From positions 1 to 64,000 of the forward strand of contig JAJFLQ010000065.1 of the NCBI GenBank assembly GCA_021772615.1: a stretch of DNA of 64,000 nucleotides, read 5' to 3'. How positions within the stretch are numbered: the first letter of the stretch is position 1; every line of letters starts with the position of its first letter. This stretch comes from Verrucomicrobiota bacterium (GTDB lineage: Bacteria > Verrucomicrobiota > Lentisphaeria > JABSQK01 > JAJFLO01). Positions 27,250 to 35,759 of the stretch are shown in pieces. The translations under genes and the position numbers were made by a program. The notes under the pieces are model-generated. The model did no database searches. It was not told where the DNA came from and worked only from the letters and a program-made list of their open reading frames with translations.

Positions 27250-27773
27250 AGATTCTAAGACGGTGATTGTTACCTCAATCGAGCGTTGAAACGTGCCGAA
27301 ATCAGTTGTGGTTGTGTGTCAGATCGAGTAGACAGTAATATGATTCCGAATCTCATGATTTTCAAATTCAAGGTTCTGTACCCCGATGTTTCCCTTGTCA
27401 CGGAGATTCCGTTGTTCGCCATTAAGAGTCGCGGAATGCCTCCGTTTCAACGAGGTAATGAGCTATAGATGGAAAATCACGCCACAGGAATCGTCGTCGA
27501 CCGCGTCAATGAGATTTCGCCTTATGCGAGGAAATGTCTTTCGCGAAAATTGCCGACGGCGCCGACACCGTAGTATTTTCGAAGCCGTCAAAACTGTGTC
27601 GGACCTAATACTGTCGGTTTGAATTCAGCAAATTCATAGGATATTTTTGCGCCAGTTTAGGAAAAATAACATGTGACACTGCTTTTACGTTTCATACATG
27701 CTCCCTGCTACAGCGACGTCTCAAAATCGAAGACTACGCCAAGTTACCTGAAGCGAAAACAACAAGGAGAACA
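27250..27773. other. divergent intergenic region between PEP-CTERM genes
   Basis: The 524 bp hold the promoters of two divergent genes. The only firm element is AAGGAG four bases before ATG 27774. Short frames inside show no recognisable protein. The base composition is more AT-rich than the neighbouring genes. No repeat or terminator was recognised. Confidence 0.5.
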
Positions 27774-28937
27774 ATGATGCCAACGAAATATCGCTGTCTT
27801 GCGCTATGTATCATTTCAACAGGAATCCTGCTCTCAGAAGTTTCTGATGCTGCATTTTTCCAGCCACTTCCGGATGCCCCATTCGGCACGGGAGATTTAT
27901 TCCTTACAGACGTATCAGCTGATGGCTCGGTAGCCGTCGGCTACGTTCAATTGTCCTTGAGTGAGCAGGAAGCCATTCGCTATGACAACGGCGTAATAAC
28001 TCGGCTTGGCGACTTGGCCGGTGGATTGATTCAAAGCCAGGCTTTTGCCGTTTCGGACGATGGTTCGGTGATTGTCGGTCGCGGATTGGGCGCATCCGGA
28101 TCGGAGGCATTTCGTTGGGAAAACGGCGTCATGACCGGTTTGGGCGACTTACCTGGCGGAGTATTCGAAAGCGCGGCAAACGCGGTTTCGGCAGACGGCA
28201 GCGTTATCACCGGCGGCAGTCGATCCACTGCCGGCTTACAGGGTTTTCGTTGGGAGAACGGCACGATGACCGGTATACCGGGCCTGGCCGGTGGCGTAAA
28301 TTTTTCGAGTATTGGCCTAGGGATTTCAGACGATGGCTCGGTGATCGTGGGGGATTCCTGGAACGGCTCCGGTTTCGAGGCGTATCGATGGGAAAACGGC
28401 GTAACCACCGGTTTGGGAATCGAATTTGCACCTGGATTGTCGAGTACCGCAAGCGACACATCGGACGACGGTTCCGTTGTCGTCGGCGCGACGGCCACGA
28501 GTACCGGACAGCAGGCAATGCGTTGGGAGAACGGCGTTATGACTTCGTTGGGCTCACTCACACCTTTCGTTGTCAACGGCGGTGCAACCGCAGTTTCAGG
28601 CGACGGCTCAATTGTCGTCGGCACGAGTCTTGATCCATTCGTTTTCTTTGGGCGCAGTGCGACGATTTGGAATGAAACAGATGGCTTGCTTCGTCTCGGG
28701 GATTTCCTGGCTAACGATCTTGCACTAAATCTCGATGGCTGGGTCCTGCAAACGGTGGAAGGCATTTCGGATGATGGCACAACTCTTGTTGGACTTGGAA
28801 TCGATACGGTCAATCTCCGGCAGGGATCGTGGATTGCCAATATTTCGGAAGAGCCGGAGGTCGTGCCGGAGCCGGGCACCGTTGGCTTATTCGTGCTCGG
28901 CGTGCTCGGTATCGCTCTCTACCGTCGCCGTCGCTGA
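27774..28937 (+). CDS. HAF-repeat PEP-CTERM secreted protein
   Basis: The 387-residue protein is preceded by AAGGAG. After a signal peptide (LALCIISTGILLSEVSDA) come at least six HAF repeats of about 43 residues with the pattern F/YRWENGVMTGLGDLPGG ... AVSADGSVIVG, which build a beta-propeller-like extracellular domain. The C-terminus VPEPGTVGLFVLGVLGIALY followed by RRRR is a PEP-CTERM sorting signal. It is a surface or matrix protein; its partner is unknown. Confidence 0.9.
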   Translation: MMPTKYRCLALCIISTGILLSEVSDAAFFQPLPDAPFGTGDLFLTDVSADGSVAVGYVQLSLSEQEAIRYDNGVITRLGDLAGGLIQSQAFAVSDDGSVIVGRGLGASGSEAFRWENGVMTGLGDLPGGVFESAANAVSADGSVITGGSRSTAGLQGFRWENGTMTGIPGLAGGVNFSSIGLGISDDGSVIVGDSWNGSGFEAYRWENGVTTGLGIEFAPGLSSTASDTSDDGSVVVGATATSTGQQAMRWENGVMTSLGSLTPFVVNGGATAVSGDGSIVVGTSLDPFVFFGRSATIWNETDGLLRLGDFLANDLALNLDGWVLQTVEGISDDGTTLVGLGIDTVNLRQGSWIANISEEPEVVPEPGTVGLFVLGVLGIALYRRRR

Positions 28938-29208
28938 ATTTTGGAATGACTGCGAATTTGGACGATCTGGTGGATGTTCGCCCCTGCGCTTCGGTAGGTG
29001 CGTCTGGATTGTCTCTCTGCACTCCCTTTGTTGCTCGTGAAGAGAGTTGAACACAAGTACCTTAGAGAAAAAATCCATTTGAGGGCATTGTCGAAGCGAC
29101 TGGGGTGGAAAATACGGCGGGCGCCTTCGGCTCGATCCCGGATTCCTTTTCAGGATTGAAATCAACGTTCCCTTGACAAGGATTGACCTGCTTCGACACT
29201 GCGCTCAA
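28938..29208. other. intergenic region between convergent genes
   Basis: These 271 bp between convergent stops contain no gene, repeat or strong terminator that I can recognise. Confidence 0.4.
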
Positions 29209-30402
29209 TCAGTCGATTCGCATCATAACAAACTTCAAGTAGCGAAATTCGGGTAGAGCCAGCGGGGATGGGTGATCTGCAGGCTGACTTCGCACTGCGA
29301 CGACTGTCGCCCGTCTTCGAGCCTGCGAAACCGCGGACTCGCATAGCTCAATGAATGCATTCATGGTGACGTGACTGGAACACGACGAAACAGCCAACAT
29401 GCCACCGGCACAGGTGACCTTGGCGGCCGCCGTGAAAAGCTTTTTGTAGGCCTGCAAGGCTGCGGGAAGTTTCGCTTTCGAAGATGCAAACGAAGGCGGA
29501 TCAACTACCACGACGTCCCAACACTGCTTGTTTTCAATTGCGCCATCCAGATAATGGAAAGCATCCGCTTCCACGACCTGGTGACCAGCAACCGGCAAAT
29601 CGTTTAAACGCCAATTCAGTTGGGCGGCTTTCAGTGCGGGTTGCGAAATATCCACGGTCGTAACCAGGTTGGCGCCACGCGCACCGGCGTAGATCGAAAA
29701 GCCTCCGGTATATCCGAAAAGATTGAGGACTCGCTTGTCGACAGACATTTCACCAACGCAATGACGGTTATCGCGCTGGTCGAGGAAAAATCCAGTCTTC
29801 TGGCCTCGTACGATATCGACGGCGAAACAATGGCTGTTCTCCCGAAATGTTACGCCAGTTTGAGCTGGTTCACCGATGAGAAAACGTGGCGGTTCGCCGC
29901 GCACACGGATACATACGCATTTCGCTGATAGCATGTTAACGATCCACTCGGCAACGCCTTCGGCGTGCCAAAATCCTCCGGGACCTGCGCCGTCCAGCTG
30001 GATGACGGCAGCATCTCCGTATATATCGCAAATCAGCCCGGGCAATCCATCGCCTTCACCGTTGAAAAGCCGAAAGCCTGTTGTCCTTTCGTCGAAAAGC
30101 AGGCGACGAAGCTGCAATGCCCGGTTGAACCGTCGGAGTGCCCACGCCTCATTCAGGCGCTCGCCAGGCGCAATCGCACATACGCGAAAAGCCAGAGGAC
30201 AGCCGGGATCGTAGAATCCGTGGGCAATCTCGGGTTTACCTTTGTTTTCAACGAGTGTTGCCCACGTGCCCGGCGCAGCTGCCGGCAGATTGCGCAGGGC
30301 GCCGGAGAAGACCCAAGGGTTGCCGCGCTTTATAGATCGCAGCAGATCCTTCGATAGACGCAGCGTTAGATGCGGCTTATCGGCAAATTGCAATAGGGGC
30401 AT
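29209..30402 (-). CDS. rlmI: RlmI-type 23S rRNA cytosine-C5 methyltransferase
   Basis: The 397-residue protein has an N-terminal PUA-like RNA-binding domain (LSKDLLRSIKRGNPWVFSGA), a linker ending FNGEGDGLPGLICDIYG, and a class I SAM methyltransferase domain (about 200-395) with VLNLFGYTGGFSIYAG, DISQPALKAA and the catalytic/base-binding VVVDPPSFASSKA. This layout is that of RlmI/RlmK-N enzymes; target C1962 of 23S rRNA is inferred from E. coli. GGAG five bases before ATG 30402 favours that start over GTG 30408. The short frame at 30405-30527 ends within this start region. Confidence 0.85.
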   Translation of the reverse strand: MPLLQFADKPHLTLRLSKDLLRSIKRGNPWVFSGALRNLPAAAPGTWATLVENKGKPEIAHGFYDPGCPLAFRVCAIAPGERLNEAWALRRFNRALQLRRLLFDERTTGFRLFNGEGDGLPGLICDIYGDAAVIQLDGAGPGGFWHAEGVAEWIVNMLSAKCVCIRVRGEPPRFLIGEPAQTGVTFRENSHCFAVDIVRGQKTGFFLDQRDNRHCVGEMSVDKRVLNLFGYTGGFSIYAGARGANLVTTVDISQPALKAAQLNWRLNDLPVAGHQVVEADAFHYLDGAIENKQCWDVVVVDPPSFASSKAKLPAALQAYKKLFTAAAKVTCAGGMLAVSSCSSHVTMNAFIELCESAVSQARRRATVVAVRSQPADHPSPLALPEFRYLKFVMMRID

Positions 30403-30404
30403 AT

Positions 30405-30527
30405 TCACTCCTCTTGGGCGTTTTGGCGTGCCCGTGCCGCGATTGAACTACAATGTCCCACTCGTGCGCCTGCACTCTCGGCCAGCGAAGTGAGACGCAC
30501 GAGACATTCGTCGCGGTCGGACATCAT
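30405..30527 (-). CDS. possible 40-residue leader or small protein upstream of rlmI
   Basis: The frame MMSDRDECLV ... ARQNAQEE ends in TGA 2 bp before the rlmI ATG, and its last codons supply the rlmI ribosome-binding site. Another open frame, with no clear start codon, ends by overlapping this ATG. There is no recognisable family. It could be a small coupled protein, the tail of a decayed gene, or chance. Confidence 0.25.
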   Translation of the reverse strand: MMSDRDECLVRLTSLAESAGARVGHCSSIAARARQNAQEE

Positions 30528-30837
30528 GGCCCCAATGCACTGCTACGGGCTGCGAGCACATTGCCCACTCGCTCCAACTCTTCGACCAGAAAATCGAGGT
30601 CGAGTTCTTGCCTGATGCCACTCAGAACGTTTCTAAGGCTTTCGTTCTCGTCATTGAATTGAATAAGAGTATCACGGACACCTATGCTATGAAAGGAAAC
30701 ATTCAGGGCACAAGGCGACCCTGTGATCCTGGTAAAACTCTACTGAAGCATTGGCATCGATACAAGCGGTTGGTCTATCGAAATGGCCGCGTTGAAAGCC
30801 GCAACGACGTCGTCGGTGCGGTTTGCGGCAGGCAGCT
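30528..30837. other. intergenic/decayed region
   Basis: About 310 bp between the ccoS stop and the possible small frame before rlmI. The minus strand here contains a start-less coding-like frame (about 30530 to 30765) with ELDLDFLVEELERVGNVLAA; no family was recognised. Confidence 0.35.
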
Positions 30838-30984
30838 TTATGCATCGTCGTCGTCGGTCATCATACGGTTTGGCGGGGAGTCGAGATCATCCATCTGGCC
30901 CGTACTGACTGCCCAGTAATAGGCGACAACGGCGATCGTCGCCATCACCAGCGTGATGGGTATTATGAGGTAAAGAACAGACAT
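30838..30984 (-). CDS. ccoS: CcoS, cbb3 oxidase assembly/maturation small membrane protein
   Basis: The 48-residue protein MSVLYLIIPITLVMATIAVV ... TGQMDDLDSPPNRMMTDDDD matches CcoS/FixS: a short N-terminal helix, a Trp-containing end of the helix and the diagnostic GQ(F/Y/M)DDLD(S/T)P motif. CcoS is needed for cofactor insertion into CcoN. ATG 30984 is 6 bp after the ccoI stop, the classical position. It is too short for many gene finders. Confidence 0.92.
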   Translation of the reverse strand: MSVLYLIIPITLVMATIAVVAYYWAVSTGQMDDLDSPPNRMMTDDDDA

Positions 30985-30990
30985 GAATCA

Positions 30991-33351
30991 CTACCGCACC
31001 GGTTTCGCAAAGGTTTGGGCGCCGATCGAGAGCGTCAATACCGTGAACGAACTGAACGGCATCAATACCGCCGCAATCAGCGGCGTTATGATGCCAGTTG
31101 CCGCAAGGCATATTGCCGTGGCATTGTAGCCGAACGAAACAAGCAGATTTCGTCGGATGGTTGTGACCGTGCGCCTTGCGCCGACAATGAGGTCGACGAT
31201 TGGCGCCAGGCCGGCCTGGCCGATATAGACGTCGGCTGCAGCGAGACTGGCCTCGGCACCGCCGTGCACGGCTATTCCGACGGTCGCTGCAGCCAATGCC
31301 GCGGCGTCATTTGAACCGTCGCCTACCATGACGACGGTGTGTTTCCCGCAACGTTCGGTGACGATACGCATTTTTTGTTCGGGCGTTAACCCGCCCTGCG
31401 CCATCGCCGGGTCGATTCCAACCTGCGTAGCGACGCGACGAACAACGTCGATGTGGTCGCCCGACAGAATCTCCAACTGCCATCCCGCGCGGCGCAACGA
31501 CGCCAGCGCCGCGACGGCGTCATCCCGTATGGGATCTCCGAGGCCGGCTGTGGCTTCAATTTTTCCGTCGACTGCGATCAATACGGGGGTGAGACATTGC
31601 GCAGTATATCTGTCGACATTCCGACTAACCCAGGAGGGTAGGGCGAAATTTCGGTTACTGAGAAAACGCGGCGACCCGATTGCTATCTGGTGGTCGCCCA
31701 CGATCCCGGTAATGCCGCCCTCGGCATGTTGTTCAACCTGTTCTGCCTGGCCAGTCTGCAGGTCGGAGAACGCATGCGCGAATGCCCGTGCGATCGAATG
31801 CCCCGATTGTGCTTCGACTGCGGCCACCACTGCTTTGACGTCGTCGCTGCCTTCCCATTGCATCAAGCGGATGTTGCCCACGGTTAACGTTCCGGTTTTA
31901 TCCAGGTAGATCATGCCCGGCTTGGCCATTTGCTCCAACGCGCCGCCGCCCTTGATCAGAATGTGACGTCGCGCTGCGCGGCCGATTGCGACGGCCAGGG
32001 CGAGCGGCGTTGCCAGGCCCAGGGCGCACGGACACGCAACGATCAAGAGCGCCACCGCGTTTGTCGTTGCCTGATTGAGGTCTGTGTACGACCAAAATAA
32101 AAACGTCAGAACTGCCATGAACATGATCGTCACTGTGAATTTTCCCGCGATGCGATCCGCGAATTGCACGAATGGTGCTTTTTGCTTGGTACATGCTTCG
32201 ACGACCTTCATCAATTTGCCCACGCGTGTGTCCGAGCCCGTTGCGTGAACGCGGCACCGAACCGATGATGCGAGATTTACCGAACCGGCGCATACCTCAT
32301 CGCCCACATCAATGCGCCGCGGTCGGGACTCGCCTGTCAACAGGGACTCGTCGACCTCGGACTGTCCGAAGACAACCGCTGCGTCGGCGGGCACGGAATC
32401 GCCCGCAAGGATCTCGATGCAGTCTCCAGAGTTCAGGCTTTCGATCGGAATCACACGGATATCCTGATTTTCAACCAGCCGGCAGCACGCCGGGGTTAAT
32501 GAAAACAAGAGCTCGATGGCATCCTTTGTTTTCCGTTGCTGCCGGAATTGTGTCCAGCGTCCAATGAGGAGCATGAATATCAGGACGGTAAGCGAGTCGA
32601 AATAGACGTCGCCGCTTTGGAAGATGGTGTGTATCGTCCCAGCTGCCATGCCGGCAACAAGTCCAATAGCGATCGGCAGATCCATGTGCGGCGTGCGCGT
32701 TCTTATGGCAGTTATGGCCCCCAGCAGGAACGATCGTCCCGGCCACATAAGGGAGATCCAGCCGAGCACCAGGCTGATCCATCGAAAAAGGTTCTCGAAA
32801 CGGGCTTCGATCCCGCTGTATGCACCGGCATATAGAGCGATTGCCAGGAGCATGGTATTTCCCGCGAGGGCGCCTGCGACGCCGATCCGCAACAGCAGCT
32901 TGCGATTCTCCTGTGTATACAGCTCGCGGGCGTCATGATTGTGAACCGCATGCGGCGTGTAACCCAGCATGTCGAGTTTCGAGGCGATCTCGGAAAGGCG
33001 AATGACGTTGGTGTCCCAAGCAATTCGCAGCAGCGACTTGGCGAAGTCCAGGCGGGCATCTACAACACCCTGGAGCAGTTTGGGCAGCGATTCGATCGAC
33101 GGCACGCATGATGTGCAGTGTACGCCCTCCAGATAAAACTCGGTCGACATTATGGCATCGCCCGCCGGCGCGCAGCGCGCAACGGAAAAATCGGGATGAT
33201 CGAGAAAAGAGAACTTGCCCGCGTCGCGATCTCCATGGTCGGGAGTAAACGGCGAGTCATTGAGGAGCTTTTCCTCTGGTTCGGTACGGTGCGAACCCGC
33301 TGCTGTCGTGCAGCAGCAAGTGTCGCGTTTTTCTTTACAGTCCTGCTTCAT
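30991..33351 (-). CDS. ccoI: CcoI/FixI copper-transporting P1B ATPase for cbb3 assembly
   Basis: The 786-residue protein has a Cys-rich start (CCCTT), then a heavy-metal domain with GVHCTSCVPS (CxxC), eight predicted helices, the intramembrane metal motif ACPCALGLATP, phosphorylation site DKTGTLTVG and hinge GDGSNDAAAL. FSFLDHPDF before the metal domain is typical of FixI/CcoI. It moves copper toward the periplasm for the CuB site of CcoN. It lies between the minimal ccoH and ccoS, as in standard ccoGHIS clusters. Confidence 0.93.
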   Translation of the reverse strand: MKQDCKEKRDTCCCTTAAGSHRTEPEEKLLNDSPFTPDHGDRDAGKFSFLDHPDFSVARCAPAGDAIMSTEFYLEGVHCTSCVPSIESLPKLLQGVVDARLDFAKSLLRIAWDTNVIRLSEIASKLDMLGYTPHAVHNHDARELYTQENRKLLLRIGVAGALAGNTMLLAIALYAGAYSGIEARFENLFRWISLVLGWISLMWPGRSFLLGAITAIRTRTPHMDLPIAIGLVAGMAAGTIHTIFQSGDVYFDSLTVLIFMLLIGRWTQFRQQRKTKDAIELLFSLTPACCRLVENQDIRVIPIESLNSGDCIEILAGDSVPADAAVVFGQSEVDESLLTGESRPRRIDVGDEVCAGSVNLASSVRCRVHATGSDTRVGKLMKVVEACTKQKAPFVQFADRIAGKFTVTIMFMAVLTFLFWSYTDLNQATTNAVALLIVACPCALGLATPLALAVAIGRAARRHILIKGGGALEQMAKPGMIYLDKTGTLTVGNIRLMQWEGSDDVKAVVAAVEAQSGHSIARAFAHAFSDLQTGQAEQVEQHAEGGITGIVGDHQIAIGSPRFLSNRNFALPSWVSRNVDRYTAQCLTPVLIAVDGKIEATAGLGDPIRDDAVAALASLRRAGWQLEILSGDHIDVVRRVATQVGIDPAMAQGGLTPEQKMRIVTERCGKHTVVMVGDGSNDAAALAAATVGIAVHGGAEASLAAADVYIGQAGLAPIVDLIVGARRTVTTIRRNLLVSFGYNATAICLAATGIITPLIAAVLMPFSSFTVLTLSIGAQTFAKPVR

Positions 33352-33387
33352 GGGACTCCGGGTCGTGGCTTTCGCGTTGCATGGTTG

Positions 33388-33552
33388 TCATGGCGTGATT
33401 GCTGAGAATCCATTGTCAGGTGCCAGTGCGAAGTAAAGTGAGATCAGGCACAGCAGAATCTGAAAGATCAGCAGCGCGCAGATGAATGTTGGCCATGCCC
33501 AGGAGGCTCGCCCGTTTTCCTCGTTATGGTCGGACCGCTGTTCCGTGTTCAT
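33388..33552 (-). CDS. ccoH: minimal CcoH/FixH-like single-helix protein
   Basis: The 54-residue protein has a polar N-terminus of 15 residues, WAWPTFICALLIFQILLCLI as the single helix, and a short tail LAPDNGFSAITP. This resembles only the N-terminal anchor of FixH/CcoH, whose members usually run to about 150-170 residues with a periplasmic domain after A-D-x-FA-x-P. ATG 33552 overlaps the ccoG stop (ATGA), and ccoI follows 36 bp downstream, exactly the ccoH slot. It is either a reduced CcoH or an unrelated anchor occupying its place. Confidence 0.6.
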   Translation of the reverse strand: MNTEQRSDHNEENGRASWAWPTFICALLIFQILLCLISLYFALAPDNGFSAITP

Positions 33553-34964
33553 CGCGGTTCCTCCGGAGCGGCCGCGCTGGAATAGGGGCCATGCAATCGA
33601 TAGGTGATGGTTTGGTCAAACATTGAGCCGTCGCTTACCCGGATCGCTGCCTCGAACGCGCCGTCGACGAACGCGGATCGCGGTACAATGATTTGTGCGC
33701 CCTCGGTGCGAGACGTTCCGGCGGCTACGGCGATGATACCGTCCGCAAGCGAGATTTGTGCGTCAGGATGGTTGACTGGCGCTATTTGATAATTCGCATC
33801 CGACTTTCCGCGATTCGTGATCTTGATCCGGATTCCGTTAGCGATCCGGTCGCCGTCGAGCACCGTATAAGGGTTGCCGAGGTTGCGCATTACCGTGACG
33901 TCCGCCGTCTTTTTCTGTGATAGCGTTACCAGGAATGCTACGGCGACGATGGCGACTATCGCGGGATAAATGATAACGCGCGGACGGATAAGACGCTTCG
34001 CTTCGTGATCCATCGTGGCCTGCGAGCTGTACCGTATCAGGCCGGTCGGTTTTTTTATCTTTGTCATCACACGGTTGCATGCGTCTACGCATTGTGCACA
34101 ACCGATGCATTCCATCTGCAGGCCATCGCGGATATCGATCCCCGTTGGACACGTCATAACGCAAAGCCCGCAGTTAACGCAGTCGCCGCGTTCAGGCGTA
34201 TTGTCGTCGGGACGAGGGCGGCGCCGCAGTTTTCCTCGCGGCTCACCGCGTTCTCGGTCATAGCTCACTATCAGAGAATGTCTGTCGAGCAGAACGGACT
34301 GCAATCGACCGTACGGACATGCGAGAATACACGTTTGCTCGCGGAAATAGCAGAAATCAAACATGATCAGGCCCGTTGTGGCCGCCACGATCAGGAACGA
34401 CGCTGGATGCTCAAGGGGCGACTGCCTGACCCATTTGAAAAGGTTTTCGATGCCCACAAAATACGCCAGAAAAACATGGGCCATGGCCAGGGAGATCAGG
34501 AAATACAGGACGTATTTCACGATCATCCGCTGCACGCGTCCCTCTTCTTTCGTTCGATCGAAGTACCGCTCGATCGGCCGAAATACAAACTCCAAATAAA
34601 CTGTCTGCGGACAAGCCCAGCCGCACCATACGCGGCCGAAGAGCGCAGTCGCCAGGAAGACAGCAACGAAGAGACCTAAGATGAAGAGCGCCAGCAGGAC
34701 CGTATCTGTTGGCAGGAATGTGTAGCCGAGAAGTGTGAACTGGCGATTGACCACATCCAGCAGCATGGCCGGCTTGCCCTTGATACTTATGAACGGGATA
34801 ACAATAAAGATAGCGATCAGAGCGTATCCGACTTTACGGCGATAGTTCAGGAACGCGCCATGCGACAGTCTGGGCTTAAGCCACCTGCGGCTTCCGTCCT
34901 GTTCCAGCGTGGACAGAACCCGCTCTGGCGATTCGAGGCGTGTCATGACGTGTTCATGTTTCAC
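33549..34964 (-). CDS. ccoG: CcoG/RdxA, membrane ferredoxin-type protein for cbb3 assembly
   Basis: The 471-residue protein has an N-terminal helix block with IVIPFISIKGKPAMLLDV and the FGRVWCGWACPQTVYLEF motif, two 4Fe-4S ferredoxin clusters (CVNCGLCVMTCPTGIDIRDG and CIGCAQCVDACN), a further helix and an Ig-like C-terminal domain. CcoG is the copper reductase acting in cbb3 oxidase assembly. GTG 34964 overlaps the ccoP stop by 4 bp (GTGA), and it is followed by the ATGA-coupled minimal ccoH. Confidence 0.93.
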   Translation of the reverse strand: MKHEHVMTRLESPERVLSTLEQDGSRRWLKPRLSHGAFLNYRRKVGYALIAIFIVIPFISIKGKPAMLLDVVNRQFTLLGYTFLPTDTVLLALFILGLFVAVFLATALFGRVWCGWACPQTVYLEFVFRPIERYFDRTKEEGRVQRMIVKYVLYFLISLAMAHVFLAYFVGIENLFKWVRQSPLEHPASFLIVAATTGLIMFDFCYFREQTCILACPYGRLQSVLLDRHSLIVSYDRERGEPRGKLRRRPRPDDNTPERGDCVNCGLCVMTCPTGIDIRDGLQMECIGCAQCVDACNRVMTKIKKPTGLIRYSSQATMDHEAKRLIRPRVIIYPAIVAIVAVAFLVTLSQKKTADVTVMRNLGNPYTVLDGDRIANGIRIKITNRGKSDANYQIAPVNHPDAQISLADGIIAVAAGTSRTEGAQIIVPRSAFVDGAFEAAIRVSDGSMFDQTITYRLHGPYSSAAAPEEPR

Positions 34965-35548
34965 TCGCTCCAGGGAGGAATCATGTCGCCTTCCGGAGGA
35001 CGAGGACCAGGGAGGTTGTTACCTCGGAGGGAAGCGACATAAGCTGATACCAGTACGACCTCGTTGGGGTGAAGCCGAGTTTTCCATCCGGGCATTGCGC
35101 CATTGCCTGCGCCGTCATTGACCACGTGTATGATATCGTGGAGGCTCTTCACATTCTTCCATTGTTCATCTGTCAGATTCGGCCCGACCAGGCCGGCGCC
35201 GTCGGCGCCATGGCAGGAAACACAGTTGGCCTTGAATGTCGATTTTCCGACTGTCAAAAGGTCCGGATCCTGCATGAGGCGCAGGAGCGTCGGCACGTCC
35301 TGGGAAAGCTCTCCAATGTCGGCGAACTGGAGCTGCAGGTTTTCGGCGAGTGCCTGTTCGTAGTGCTCGTGGATGCTGCGGTCCTCCAGGCTGCAATGGT
35401 AGTACACAAAGTAGAACACGGCGTAGAAGCAACTTGCTACAAAAAGAAAGACCCACCATCCGGGAGTCGGATTGTCATACTCCTCGATGCCGTCATATTT
35501 GTGGCCGGTCAGTTGCTCCTGTGTCGGGCAGTCTTTGTCGTCATACAT
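34961..35548 (-). CDS. ccoP: CcoP, mono-haem c-type cytochrome subunit of cbb3 oxidase
   Basis: ATG 35548 gives 195 residues; the frame to 35596 overlaps ccoQ. It has an N-terminal domain with YDGIEEYDNPTPGWW (conserved CcoP entry) and one helix. The periplasmic domain carries a single haem site CVSCH, with the axial Met probably in NGAMPGW. Classical CcoP has two CxxCH sites and about 280-320 residues, so this is the short mono-haem form. It overlaps ccoQ by 8 bp and ccoG by 4 bp. Confidence 0.9.
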   Translation of the reverse strand: MYDDKDCPTQEQLTGHKYDGIEEYDNPTPGWWVFLFVASCFYAVFYFVYYHCSLEDRSIHEHYEQALAENLQLQFADIGELSQDVPTLLRLMQDPDLLTVGKSTFKANCVSCHGADGAGLVGPNLTDEQWKNVKSLHDIIHVVNDGAGNGAMPGWKTRLHPNEVVLVSAYVASLRGNNLPGPRPPEGDMIPPWSE

Positions 35549-35720
35549 GATCGCGTTCCCCGTCTGCGGGCACATCGTCGATAGGCAATCGGGCATGGCG
35601 CCTGATCTGCTCCGCCGGTCTTGTCAACGTCCAGCCAAGTACACCTACGAATATTGCAAAGAACAGGACCAGCGCGAGCACGCGAAATATGCTCCAATCC
35701 ATATATTGCATGAGTTCCAT
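35541..35720 (-). CDS. ccoQ: CcoQ/FixQ-type small subunit of cbb3 oxidase
   Basis: The 59-residue protein has one membrane helix (RVLALVLFFAIFVGVLGWTL) followed by a basic RPAEQIRRHARLP stretch, the standard CcoQ layout. It sits between ccoNO (39 bp upstream) and ccoP (8-bp overlap). Role: stabilises the CcoP interaction with the core. It is identified by position and topology rather than strong motifs. Confidence 0.8.
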   Translation of the reverse strand: MELMQYMDWSIFRVLALVLFFAIFVGVLGWTLTRPAEQIRRHARLPIDDVPADGERDHV

Positions 35721-35759
35721 ATTCGTCGGCTTCTCCCGAAGGTGTTTAGGCGTTGTTGA

